Assembly: GCF_000974445.1 (NCBI RefSeq)
Contig: NZ_BBOJ01000010.1
Span: 296,953-360,952, forward strand
Reading direction: 5' to 3'
Source: Lentzea aerocolonigenes
GTDB taxonomy: Bacteria; Actinomycetota; Actinomycetes; Mycobacteriales; Pseudonocardiaceae
Length of the DNA: 64,000 nt
Translations under genes and position numbers: made by a program
Shown: piece by piece, positions 16,580-29,300 of the stretch
Layout: each line of letters opens with the position of its first letter
Position numbering within the stretch: position 1 is the first letter of the stretch
The notes under the pieces: model-generated
Seen by the model: only the letters and a program-made list of their open reading frames with translations
Databases searched by the model: none
What the model was told of the DNA's origin: nothing

Positions 16580-17875
16580 GTGGTCAGTGTCGCCCCGACT
16601 GAACCGAAGACCTTGCGCAGGCTGATGGCAGCCGGACTCGTTGGCAGCTCTCTCGAGTGGTACGACTTCTTCATCTACGCAACCGCTGCGGCACTCGTCT
16701 TTCCCAAGCTCTTCTTCCCCGAAGCGACGCCGATCGTGGCGCTGCTGCTGTCGTTCAGCACGTTCTGGGCGGGCTTCATCGCGCGTCCGATCGGCGGGCT
16801 CGTCTTCGGCCACGTCGGTGACAAGATCGGCCGCAAGCCCGCCCTCGTCATCTGCCTCGCGCTGATGGCGGCCGCCACGTTCCTCATCGGCCTGCTCCCC
16901 ACGTCGGCGACCCTCGGCGTCGGCGCACCGCTGCTGCTGGTCCTGCTGCGCTTCCTGCAGGGCATCGCGGTCGGCGGCCAGTGGGGCGGCGTCGTCCTGC
17001 TGCTCACCGAGACGTCGGGGCCGCGCAAGCGCGGCTTCGCGGGCACGTTCGGCCAGGCCGGCGTCCCGATCGGTGTGCTGCTGGGCAACATCGCGTTCAT
17101 CGCGGCGAGCACCACCATGCCCGCGGCGACCTTCGCGTCGTGGGGCTGGCGCATCCCGTTCCTGGCGTCGGCGCTGCTGTTCCCGGTCGTGCTGTTCATC
17201 CAGCTGAAGGTCGAGGACAGCCCGGTGTTCCGCGAGCTCGCCGCCAAGCGCTCGGACGCACCGGCACCCGCACCGCTCGCGGAGGCGCTGAGGACGCACC
17301 GCAAGCAGATCGTCTACGGCGCGGGACTGATGTTCGCCTCGAACGCCATCTTCTACGTGTCGATCGCGGGCGTGCTGTCCTACGCGACGGCGACGCTCGG
17401 CCTGGCGCGCGAGTCCGTGCTGGTCGTCAGCCTGCTGTCGTCGCTGGTCAGCATCCCCGTCATCCTCTGGGCCGGGCACGCGTCGGACCGGATGGGACGC
17501 CGCCCGCTGATCATCGCGGGCGCCGTCGGCCTGATGGTGTGGGCGTTCCCGTACTTCCTGCTGGTCGACACGGGGTCGCTGCTGTGGCTGTTCGTGGCCA
17601 CCGCGGTGGGCGGCGTGGCGTCGTCGCTCGTCTACGGGCCGATCGCGGCCTACCTGGGTGAGCTGTTCGCGCCGCACGTCCGCTACTCGGGGGCCTCGCT
17701 CGCCTACCAGCTGGCGTCGATCCTGGTCAGTGGCGGCACGCCGTTCATCATGACGGCGTTGCTGGGCGCGACCGGGACGTCGATGTCCGTGTCGGCGTTC
17801 CTGCTGCTCATGAGCGTCGTGACGCTGGTGTCGGTGCTGCGTCTGCCGGAGACCCACCAGCCTGAACAGGCCTGA
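16580..17875 (+). CDS. MFS transporter, metabolite:H+ symporter (MHS/ShiA-ProP-like) family
   Basis: 431 aa from GTG 16580 with AAGGAGA upstream. Twelve membrane segments; family marks are SSLEWYDFFIYATAAALVFPKLFFP at the first helix, GHVGDKIGRKP in loop 2-3 and RFLQGIAVGGQWGG in helix 4. Imports organic acids or osmolytes with protons. Starts 10 nt after the carboxylase stop, so the operon probably couples uptake of a carboxylic acid to its metabolism. Similar to the transporter at 33850-35148. Confidence 0.9.
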   Translation: MVSVAPTEPKTLRRLMAAGLVGSSLEWYDFFIYATAAALVFPKLFFPEATPIVALLLSFSTFWAGFIARPIGGLVFGHVGDKIGRKPALVICLALMAAATFLIGLLPTSATLGVGAPLLLVLLRFLQGIAVGGQWGGVVLLLTETSGPRKRGFAGTFGQAGVPIGVLLGNIAFIAASTTMPAATFASWGWRIPFLASALLFPVVLFIQLKVEDSPVFRELAAKRSDAPAPAPLAEALRTHRKQIVYGAGLMFASNAIFYVSIAGVLSYATATLGLARESVLVVSLLSSLVSIPVILWAGHASDRMGRRPLIIAGAVGLMVWAFPYFLLVDTGSLLWLFVATAVGGVASSLVYGPIAAYLGELFAPHVRYSGASLAYQLASILVSGGTPFIMTALLGATGTSMSVSAFLLLMSVVTLVSVLRLPETHQPEQA

Positions 17876-17882
17876 TCAGAGG

Positions 17883-17923
17883 CTGTGCAGGCCCGAGTTA
17901 AAGGACAAATCGGGCCTTCACAG
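17883..17923. terminator. Hairpin terminator after the MHS transporter
   Basis: Arms 17883-17896 (CTGTGCAGGCCCGA) and 17910-17923 pair with one mismatch around a 13-nt loop, 7 nt past the stop at 17875. Confidence 0.65.
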
Positions 17924-17970
17924 TCAAGACCTCTGCGGAACCTGGCGCCGATGCCGTACGTTGCTGCGTC

Positions 17971-20256
17971 GTGACCACTCTCATGGCGCGCTTCAAGCAG
18001 CGGATGCGCCGGTTCGCGCAGAAACCGGCGTCGGTTGACCTCGCCCCGTTCCAGGCACTGCTCAAGGACGTGGAGAAACACGCTGACACGTTCAAAGCGT
18101 TCAGCGACGAGGAGCTGACGGCGCACGCCGCGAAGCTGCGCGACGAGAGCACGGACACCGAGCTCGTGGCGCTGACCCGGGAGGCCGCCGAGCGCGCCAT
18201 CGGGCAGCGGCCGTTCGACGTGCAGGTGCTGGGTGCGCTGGGCATGCTCGGCGGGCTCGTCGTCGAGATGGCGACCGGTGAGGGCAAGACGCTCGCGGGT
18301 GCCATGGCCGCGGCCGGGTTCGCGATCAAGGGCAAGCGCGTCCACGTGGTCAGCGTCAACGACTACCTCGCCCAGCGCGACGCCGAGTGGATGGGGCCGC
18401 TGTACCGGCTGCTCGGGGTCAGCGTCGGGTGGATCAACGGCAGCTCGAAGGCCGAGGAGCGCCGCGAGGCCTACCAGTGCGAGGTCACGTACGCACCGGT
18501 CAGCGAGATCGGGTTCGACATCCTGCGCGACCGGATCGTCACCCGCGAGGAAGACCTCATCGTGCCCGAGCAGGAGGTCGCGCTGATCGACGAAGCCGAC
18601 TCGGTGCTCGTCGACGAGGCCCGCGTGCCGCTCGTGCTCGCCGGCTCGACCAGCGCGGAGGCCGCCGACCCCGTCATCGCGGACCTCGTGAAGCGCCTGC
18701 GGCAGAACCTGCACTACGAGGTCGACGACGAGGAGCGCAACGTCTTCCTCACCGGCGCGGGCTCCGAGGCCGTCGAGCGCGCGCTCGGCGAGATCGACCT
18801 CTACTCCCAGGAGCACGTCACCTCCACGCTGTCGAAGGTGAACGTCGCCCTGCACGCGCAGGTGCTGCTGCACCGCGACGTCGACTACATCGTGCGCGAC
18901 GGCAAGGTGCACCTGATCAACGACACCCGCGGCCGCGTCGCCAAGCTGCAGCGGTGGCCGGACGGTCTGCAGGCCGCGGTCGAGGCCAAGGAGAACGTCC
19001 AGACGACCGAGTCGGGCGAGATCCTCGACTCGATGACGGTGCAGGCCCTGCTGGGCCGCTACCCGACGCGCTGCGGCATGACCGGTACCGCCGTCGCCGT
19101 CGCCGAGACGCTGCGGGAGTTCTACGAGCTCGAGGTGCTCGTGATCCCGCCGAACAAGGAGAACATCCGCGAGGACGAGCACTTCCGGCTCTACGCGACG
19201 CTGGAGCAGAAGGAAGACGCGATCGTCGAGGAGATCAAGACCGTCCACGAGACCGGGCGCCCGATCCTCGTCGGCACGCTCGACGTCGCGGAGTCCGAGC
19301 GGATCTCCTCCAAGCTGCGCGACGCCGGGCTCGAGTGCGTGGTCCTGAACGCGAAGAACGACGCCGAGGAAGCGGCGATCATCGCCGACGCCGGTTCGCA
19401 CAACCGCATCACCGTCTCCACGCAGATGGCCGGTCGCGGTACGGACATCCGCCTGGGCGGCCACGAGGGCGAGGACCACGACCGCATCGCCGAGCTCGGC
19501 GGTCTGTACGTGATCGGCACCGGCCGCCACTCGTCCTCACGCCTGGACGACCAGCTGCGCGGCCGTGCCGGACGTCAGGGCGACCCCGGTGGCTCGGTGT
19601 TCTTCTCCTCGATGCAGGACGAGCTCATCACCCAGTACGCCCCCGACGCCGAAGAGCCGTCCGAAGTGGACGAAGACGGCCGGGTGCGCGACAAGGGCCT
19701 GCTGCACACCTTCGAGCACGCGCAGCGCGTCGCGGAGGGTGTGAACCTGGAGATCCACCGCAACACGTGGCGTTACAACAAGCTGATCGAGCACCAGCGC
19801 GACCTGCTGCTCAAGCACCGCGACGTGGTGCTGCGCACGGACGCGGCGTACGAGAAGCTCGGCGAGAAGGAAGGCGCGTCCGAGGAGGTGGCCTCCGAGG
19901 CCGCCCGCAAGATCACGCTGTTCTTCCTCGACGACCTGTGGACGCACCACCTGACGTTCCTGTCGGACCTGCGTGAGGGCATCCACCTGCGCGCGCTGGC
20001 ACGGCAGAACCCGTTGGACGAGTTCCACCGCGAGGCCATCCCGGCGTTCAACAAGATCGTGCCCGAGTCGTGGGAGCTGGCCAAGGAGAAGTACGAGGCG
20101 GCCAAGATCACCGACGACGGCTACGACCTCGCCGACGCCGGGGTGAAGCGCCCGAGCTCGACGTGGACGTACCTGGTGCACGACAACCCGTTCGGCTCCG
20201 GGCTGGAAGAGACGATGAAGGGTCTGGTCAAGATGGTGCGCGGCCAGCGCCGCTGA
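17971..20256 (+). CDS. secA2: Accessory preprotein translocase ATPase SecA2
   Basis: 761 aa, shorter than housekeeping SecA (about 900 or more) and lacking the C-terminal zinc finger. Walker A MATGEGKTLAGAM, DEAD-type LIDEADSVLVDEARVPL, and QMAGRGTDIRLGG plus DQLRGRAGRQGDPG of the second motor domain. Drives export of a subset of proteins through SecYEG in actinobacteria. GTG 17971 has no clear ribosome site; ATG 17983 is possible. No Sec or glycoprotein-export partner is nearby. Confidence 0.93.
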   Translation: MTTLMARFKQRMRRFAQKPASVDLAPFQALLKDVEKHADTFKAFSDEELTAHAAKLRDESTDTELVALTREAAERAIGQRPFDVQVLGALGMLGGLVVEMATGEGKTLAGAMAAAGFAIKGKRVHVVSVNDYLAQRDAEWMGPLYRLLGVSVGWINGSSKAEERREAYQCEVTYAPVSEIGFDILRDRIVTREEDLIVPEQEVALIDEADSVLVDEARVPLVLAGSTSAEAADPVIADLVKRLRQNLHYEVDDEERNVFLTGAGSEAVERALGEIDLYSQEHVTSTLSKVNVALHAQVLLHRDVDYIVRDGKVHLINDTRGRVAKLQRWPDGLQAAVEAKENVQTTESGEILDSMTVQALLGRYPTRCGMTGTAVAVAETLREFYELEVLVIPPNKENIREDEHFRLYATLEQKEDAIVEEIKTVHETGRPILVGTLDVAESERISSKLRDAGLECVVLNAKNDAEEAAIIADAGSHNRITVSTQMAGRGTDIRLGGHEGEDHDRIAELGGLYVIGTGRHSSSRLDDQLRGRAGRQGDPGGSVFFSSMQDELITQYAPDAEEPSEVDEDGRVRDKGLLHTFEHAQRVAEGVNLEIHRNTWRYNKLIEHQRDLLLKHRDVVLRTDAAYEKLGEKEGASEEVASEAARKITLFFLDDLWTHHLTFLSDLREGIHLRALARQNPLDEFHREAIPAFNKIVPESWELAKEKYEAAKITDDGYDLADAGVKRPSSTWTYLVHDNPFGSGLEETMKGLVKMVRGQRR

Positions 20257-20259
20257 CAC

Positions 20260-20520
20260 TCATCTCTTGTTCGGGACCAATTCATCCGCAGGTCTGGCGG
20301 GCCGGGGCAACGCCTCGGCCCGTTCGCCTGTTCTGGAGGTCGTCATCTCCTCGGAGAGCATTCTGATCTCCGCGAGGATGTCCAGGTGTTCTTGCGACGG
20401 CGGCGGGCCAACGAAGTTGGACCGGTTGTGCGCCGTCCGTTCCGCGCGCTCGGCCAGCTGCCGGATGCGGCGGAGGAGATCGTGCTCCCCCTGCGGGGGC
20501 AAGAAGTCCGTCTGCTCCAT
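20260..20520 (-). CDS. Small hypothetical protein
   Basis: 86 aa from ATG 20520, charged and helical (LLRRIRQLAERAERTAHN, EHLDILAEIRMLSEEM), convergent to secA2 with a 3-nt gap. No family recognised. A perfect 11-bp inverted repeat begins at its start codon and could fold in the leader or bind a regulator. Ribosome site weak. Confidence 0.55.
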   Translation of the reverse strand: MEQTDFLPPQGEHDLLRRIRQLAERAERTAHNRSNFVGPPPSQEHLDILAEIRMLSEEMTTSRTGERAEALPRPARPADELVPNKR

Positions 20521-20551
20521 CACCCGTGCAAGCTTTCGCGTGCACGGGTGA
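20520..20551. promoter_or_regulatory. Perfect inverted repeat at the start codon of the 86-aa gene
   Basis: TCACCCGTGCA (20520-20530) and TGCACGGGTGA (20541-20551) are exact reverse complements with a 10-nt loop. The last base is the A of the ATG. Could be an operator, a leader hairpin masking initiation, or the terminator of the Rieske operon read from the other side (stop at 20564). Confidence 0.6.
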
Positions 20552-20563
20552 CGCGTCGATCCC

Positions 20564-21672
20564 CTAGTCGGCTGATTCCAGTTTCTGGACCAGCCACTCG
20601 TGGAAACCGCCGATGTGGTGCTCCGAGGGCACCAGCACCCCACCATGCGCGTAGGCACGCGAGGACATCGCGGGCTGGCATCGCTCGCAGGCTTCGAAGT
20701 CCTGCTCGTTCACCCGGTGGAACAGCTCGACCGAGCGAGACACGTCACGGCCGGTGTCGACCACTTCCTTGGCGTAGAGCCAATCGCACTCCACGATCGT
20801 CCTGTCGGCCGCCAGCGGGTACATGCGGTGCAGGATCACGTGGTCCGGCACGAGGTTGATGAAGACCTGCGGCTTGACCGTGATGGCGTAGTACTTCCTG
20901 TCGCGTTCTTCTTCCAGCGCCGCGAGTTTTTCGAAGCCCTCGCTGCCGTCGACGGTGAAGCCCTTGATCTCGTCACCGAACTCCGCGCCGTGCCCGACGT
21001 AGTACTGCGCCGCGTAGCCGTCGGCGAACTCGGGCAGGACCTCGGTGAGCTCGGGGTGGATCGTCGCGCAGTGGTAGCACTCCATGAAGTTCTCGATGAT
21101 CAGTTTCCAGTTGGCCTTGACGTCGTAGACGATTCGTTTGCCCACAGACAACTCGTCGATCTCGTAGCCGGCGATGGCCTCCAGCGAACCGAGGCGTTCC
21201 GTCACGGCGTGCAGGACGTCGTCCTCGAAGCTCGGCGGTTCGTCCGCGAGACAGACCCAGGCGTAGCCCAGCCATTCCCGCAGGTGAACTTTCGTCAGGC
21301 CGTATTCCACGCGGTCGACGTCCGGCATCGAGGTGAGGTTCGGCGCGGCGATCAGCTTGCCGTCCAACGCGTAGGTCCACGCGTGGTACGGGCACTGGAA
21401 CGCCCGCTTGACGCTGCCCGCCTCGTCGAGGCAGATGCGCGCGCCGCGGTGCCGGCAGACGTTGAGGAACGCGTTGAGGGCGCCGTGGCGGTCGCGCGCG
21501 ACGAGCACGCTCTCGTTGCCGACCTGCACGGTGCGGAAGTCGCCGGGACTGGCGAGGTCGCCCGAGCGGACCGCGCAGAACCACATCTTCTCGAAGATGT
21601 TCGCCTGCTCCTGCGCGAAGATCGCAGGGTCGGTGTAGTAGCGGCCCTCAAGGGTGGAGATCAGGCTGCCGG

Positions 21673-21676
<4 letters not shown>
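20564..21676 (-). CDS. gbcA: Rieske non-haem iron oxygenase, glycine-betaine demethylase type (GbcA-like)
   Basis: 370 aa from ATG 21676. Rieske 2Fe-2S ligands C-x-H in CRHRGARIC and C-x2-H in CPYHAWTY (about residues 82-105); mononuclear iron site [12 protein letters not shown] with two His near 205-210 and an Asp in NEQDFEA. Expected reaction: O2-dependent demethylation of glycine betaine to dimethylglycine plus formaldehyde, with electrons from the ferredoxin and reductase encoded at 26209-27638. Its start overlaps the sarcosine oxidase stop as ATGA. Last gene of the three-gene operon starting at 25172. Confidence 0.88.
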
Positions 21677-26088
<4,412 letters not shown>

Positions 26089-26161
26089 CGCGCAACAGTA
26101 ACCGGCAGGCAAAACAACCCGCTCGAACTCTTGACGGCGCGTCGCGCGAGGCTCACATTGT

Positions 26162-26197
26162 GTTGCGTCATTCGGAACACGTGCCGCGTCACGCAAC
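26162..26197. promoter_or_regulatory. Two IclR-type operators before the ferredoxin operon
   Basis: Site 1: GTTGCG-TCATT-CGGAAC (26162-26178). Site 2: GTGCCG-CGTCA-CGCAAC (26181-26197). Start-to-start spacing is 19 bp. The second ends beside the ribosome site ACGGAGG (26197-26203). Confidence 0.6.
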
Positions 26198-26208
26198 GGA
26201 GGCCGACG

Positions 26209-26529
26209 ATGATCCGCGTCTGCGCTCTCATGGACCTGCCCCCAGGGGAGGCGGTGCGCATCGTCGGTCCCCATGCACCGCTCGCGGTGTTCAACGCCGA
26301 CGGCGTCCTGTACGCCATCGACGACACGTGCACCCACCAGGAGGCGTCCCTCAGCGAGGGATGGCTGGAGGGCTGCTTCGTCGAATGCCCGCTGCACGCC
26401 GCGAGCTTCGACCTTCGCACGGGCGAGCCAACTTGTCTGCCCGCCAAAAGACCGGTGAAGACCCACCCCGTCGTTGTGAAAGATGGAGTGGTCTATGTCG
26501 ATGTCGAGGTGAACAAGGACGTGGCGTGA
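26209..26529 (+). CDS. Rieske 2Fe-2S ferredoxin
   Basis: 106 aa from ATG 26209. Rieske ligands CTH...CPLH at residues about 44-65 (CTHQEASLSEGWLEGCFVECPLH order). Small soluble electron carrier, here most likely between the FAD reductase encoded next and the Rieske oxygenase at 20564-21676. Overlaps the reductase start as GTGA. Opens the plus-strand operon, probably running to the permease at 32247. Confidence 0.93.
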   Translation: MIRVCALMDLPPGEAVRIVGPHAPLAVFNADGVLYAIDDTCTHQEASLSEGWLEGCFVECPLHAASFDLRTGEPTCLPAKRPVKTHPVVVKDGVVYVDVEVNKDVA

Positions 26530-27638
26530 GAACGATCGCGATCATCGGCGCATCACTCGCCGGCTTGAGGTCGGCGCAGGCACTGCGCCAGCAGGGGTTC
26601 GACGGACGTCTCGTCGTGATCGGCGATGAGATCCATTTGCCCTATGACCGGCCTCCTCTCTCGAAGGACTTCCTCCTCGGCAAAGTCGAGATGGTGCCCC
26701 TCGCGGATCAGGAGGACCTCGACGCGCTCGACGCCGAGTGGCGACTCGGCACACAGGCGACCGGCCTGTTGTCGACGCAGGAGATCGCGTTGAGCGACGG
26801 CAGCACCATCGAAGCCGACGGCGTCGTCATCGCGACCGGCGGTATACCGCGGACGATCTCCAACACACACGTTCTGCGCACCCTCGACGACGCCGTCAAG
26901 CTGCGCGACGCACTGGCCGGCGCCCAGCACCTCGGGGTCATCGGCGCCGGGTTCATCGGCGCTGAGATCGCCTCCAGTGCGCGCGCCCTGGGCAAGGAGG
27001 TCACCGTCGTCGAGGCGCTCCCCACGCCGCTCACGCGCGTGCTGGGGGCCGAGATGGGCGCCGCATGTGGACAACTGCACGGCGACCACGGATCAACGTT
27101 GATCACCGGAATCAATGTTGACTCAGTCAACGTTGACGGCGTCATCAACCTCGCAGATGGACGGAAGGTTGACGCCGACGTCGTCGTCGCGGGCATCGGC
27201 ACCCGCCCGGCGACGGATTGGCTCGCCGGCGGACCGGTCGAGGTCGCCAACGGCGTCGTGTGCGACGCGGGTGGCGTGACGAACGTGAAGAACATCGTCG
27301 CGGTTGGTGACGTCGTGAACTGCGCCGGGCACCGCGCCGAGCACTGGACGTCGGCGACCGAGCAGGCGCAAGTCGCCACTCGCAACTTGCTCGCGGGCGA
27401 GACCGTCGCGACGCACACCAACGGCGGCTACGTCTGGTCGGACCAGTACGGCGTCCGGATCCAGTTCATCGGACGGGCGACGGACGACGTTCGCGTCGAA
27501 GATGGGTCCATCGAGGACAGGAAGTTCGTAGCGACCTATCGGGACGGTGAGAACGAAGAGGACGTCGTCGGCATCGTGGCGATGAGCAACGCTCGTCTTT
27601 TCACGCGTCTGCGCAGGAATCTCAAGCAAGCGGGCTGA
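26526..27638 (+). CDS. NAD(P)H:ferredoxin reductase (FAD)
   Basis: 370 aa from GTG 26526. FAD motif IIGASLAGLRSAQALRQQG, conserved PYDRPPLSKDFL, NAD motif GVIGAGFIGAEIASSARALG and second FAD block NIVAVGDVV, then HWTSATEQAQ. Member of the putidaredoxin-reductase-like family that feeds Rieske ferredoxins. The middle of the gene has three overlapping GTTGA palindromes (27091-27137). Confidence 0.92.
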   Translation: MRTIAIIGASLAGLRSAQALRQQGFDGRLVVIGDEIHLPYDRPPLSKDFLLGKVEMVPLADQEDLDALDAEWRLGTQATGLLSTQEIALSDGSTIEADGVVIATGGIPRTISNTHVLRTLDDAVKLRDALAGAQHLGVIGAGFIGAEIASSARALGKEVTVVEALPTPLTRVLGAEMGAACGQLHGDHGSTLITGINVDSVNVDGVINLADGRKVDADVVVAGIGTRPATDWLAGGPVEVANGVVCDAGGVTNVKNIVAVGDVVNCAGHRAEHWTSATEQAQVATRNLLAGETVATHTNGGYVWSDQYGVRIQFIGRATDDVRVEDGSIEDRKFVATYRDGENEEDVVGIVAMSNARLFTRLRRNLKQAG

Positions 27639-27672
27639 GCATGAACCTTCGCCGCGTTCTTCGCCGTTCAGA

Positions 27673-27732
27673 CGGGCGCATCGCGACACCCCCTCATGTC
27701 GGGCACGTGGGGGGACGGTGTCGCGAGATGCC
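27673..27732. other. Long hairpin between reductase and betaine-aldehyde dehydrogenase
   Basis: Arms 27673-27689 and 27716-27732 match at 14 of 17 positions (CGCGACACC block perfect), with a weaker inner stem of C and G runs. It occupies the 222-nt gap 27639-27860. May be an attenuator/terminator, an operator or a structured leader. No known riboswitch class recognised. Confidence 0.55.
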
Positions 27733-27860
27733 CTGCTGGGCGCCGAAAGACGCGGTGAAGATCGCGCTCAGCCCACTTGAGACGGTCGTCACGGTTTAGC
27801 TCCGCGGGCGACCGGCTACACCCCAATGTCCTACGTGGACACACGAACAGGGAGGCGTCA

Positions 27861-29300
27861 GTGTCGCCGGTGCGGCAGATCATCAACCCCTACGACCAGA
27901 GTGTTCTCACCGAGGTCGAGGACCAAACCCGCGAGCAGGCGATCCAAGCGATCGCGAAGGCGAGAAACGCCTTCGACCACGGCGACTGGCAGCACTCCAG
28001 CCCCGAGCACCGCGCCGCGGTGCTGAACCACGTGGCCGATCTCCTGGAACGGGACAAGGAGGACATCGCCCGCACCGAGACGCTCGACACCGGCAAGACG
28101 CTGGTCGAGAGCCGCATCGACGTGGACGACGTCGTGTCCGTGTTCCGCTACTACGGCAACCTCGCCGGCCTGTTGCACCCCAAGGTCGTGCAGGGCACGC
28201 CGGACGACGTCATCAGCCGCATCGACTACGAGCCCGTGGGCGTCTGCGGCCTGATCGCGCCCTGGAACTACCCGCTGCTGCAGATCTCCTGGAAGATCGC
28301 GCCCGCCCTGCTGGCGGGCAACACGATCGTGGCGAAGCCCAGCGAGGTCACGCCGCTCACCACCATCAAGCTGTTCGAGCTGCTCGGGGAAGCCGGACTG
28401 CCCGACGGCGTCGCGAACCTCCTGCTCGGTACCGGGCCCGAGGTCGGCGCGCCGCTGAGCGAGCACCCGGACGTCGACCTGATCTCGTTCACCGGCAGCC
28501 TCGCCACCGGCCAGCGGATCATGGCCAGTGCCGCCAAGACGGTGAAGAAGGTCGCGCTCGAACTGGGCGGCAAGAACCCGAACATCGTCTTCGCGGACGC
28601 CGACCTCGACACCGCCGTCGACTACGCGCTCACCGCGGCGTTCTTCCACGCGGGCCAGGTCTGCTCGTCGGGCACGCGGCTCATCGTGCACAGCAGCATC
28701 TACGACGACTTCGTCAACGAGGTTGCGCGCAGGGCCGATCTCATCAAGCTGGGCAACGGGTTCGACCCCGACACCGAGTCCGGGCCACTCGTCAGCGCCG
28801 AGCACCGCGCCAAGGTCGAGAGCTACGTCGAGCTCGCGAAGCAGGAGGGCGCCACGCTCAAGGCCGGCGGCAGGCGGCCGGACGAACCCGAGCTGCAGAA
28901 CGGTTTCTTCTTCCGCCCCACGGTCTACGCGGACTGCACCCGCGACATGAAGCTCGTCCAGGACGAGACGTTCGGCCCGATCATCACCGCCGAACGCTTC
29001 GAGACCGAGGAAGAAGCCACGTTCCTCGGCAACGACACCGACTACGGCCTCGCGGGCGGCGTCTGGAGCCAGGACCTCGACAAGGCCCAGCGCGTCGCGA
29101 AGAAGCTCCGCCACGGCACGGTGTGGATCAACGAGTTCGGCCCGTACCTGCCGCAGGCCGAGTGGGGCGGCTTCAAGCGCTCGGGCGTCGGCCGCGAGCT
29201 CGGCACCGCGGGGCTGCACGAGTACACCGAGCCCAAGCACGTCTACCAGAACCTCAAGCCACAAGCCCAGAACTGGTTCGCGCGAAAGGACCCCAAGTGA
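27861..29300 (+). CDS. betB: Betaine-aldehyde dehydrogenase
   Basis: 479 aa from GTG 27861 with GGAGG at 27851-27855. Aldehyde dehydrogenase marks: IAPWNYPLLQISWKIAPAL, FTGSLATGQRIM, catalytic Glu in VALELGGKNPNIVF (about 245) and catalytic Cys in AAFFHAGQVCSSGTRL (about 279), EEFGP-type DETFGPI. Oxidises betaine aldehyde to glycine betaine with NAD+. Its stop overlaps the choline dehydrogenase start (GTGA). Confidence 0.92.
   Translation: MSPVRQIINPYDQSVLTEVEDQTREQAIQAIAKARNAFDHGDWQHSSPEHRAAVLNHVADLLERDKEDIARTETLDTGKTLVESRIDVDDVVSVFRYYGNLAGLLHPKVVQGTPDDVISRIDYEPVGVCGLIAPWNYPLLQISWKIAPALLAGNTIVAKPSEVTPLTTIKLFELLGEAGLPDGVANLLLGTGPEVGAPLSEHPDVDLISFTGSLATGQRIMASAAKTVKKVALELGGKNPNIVFADADLDTAVDYALTAAFFHAGQVCSSGTRLIVHSSIYDDFVNEVARRADLIKLGNGFDPDTESGPLVSAEHRAKVESYVELAKQEGATLKAGGRRPDEPELQNGFFFRPTVYADCTRDMKLVQDETFGPIITAERFETEEEATFLGNDTDYGLAGGVWSQDLDKAQRVAKKLRHGTVWINEFGPYLPQAEWGGFKRSGVGRELGTAGLHEYTEPKHVYQNLKPQAQNWFARKDPK

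Noticed and set aside
27641..27799. 52-codon frame right after the ferredoxin reductase stop
   Set aside because: No ribosome site, low third-position GC compared with all neighbours, and it runs through the hairpin 27673-27732. Kept as non-coding leader/terminator.
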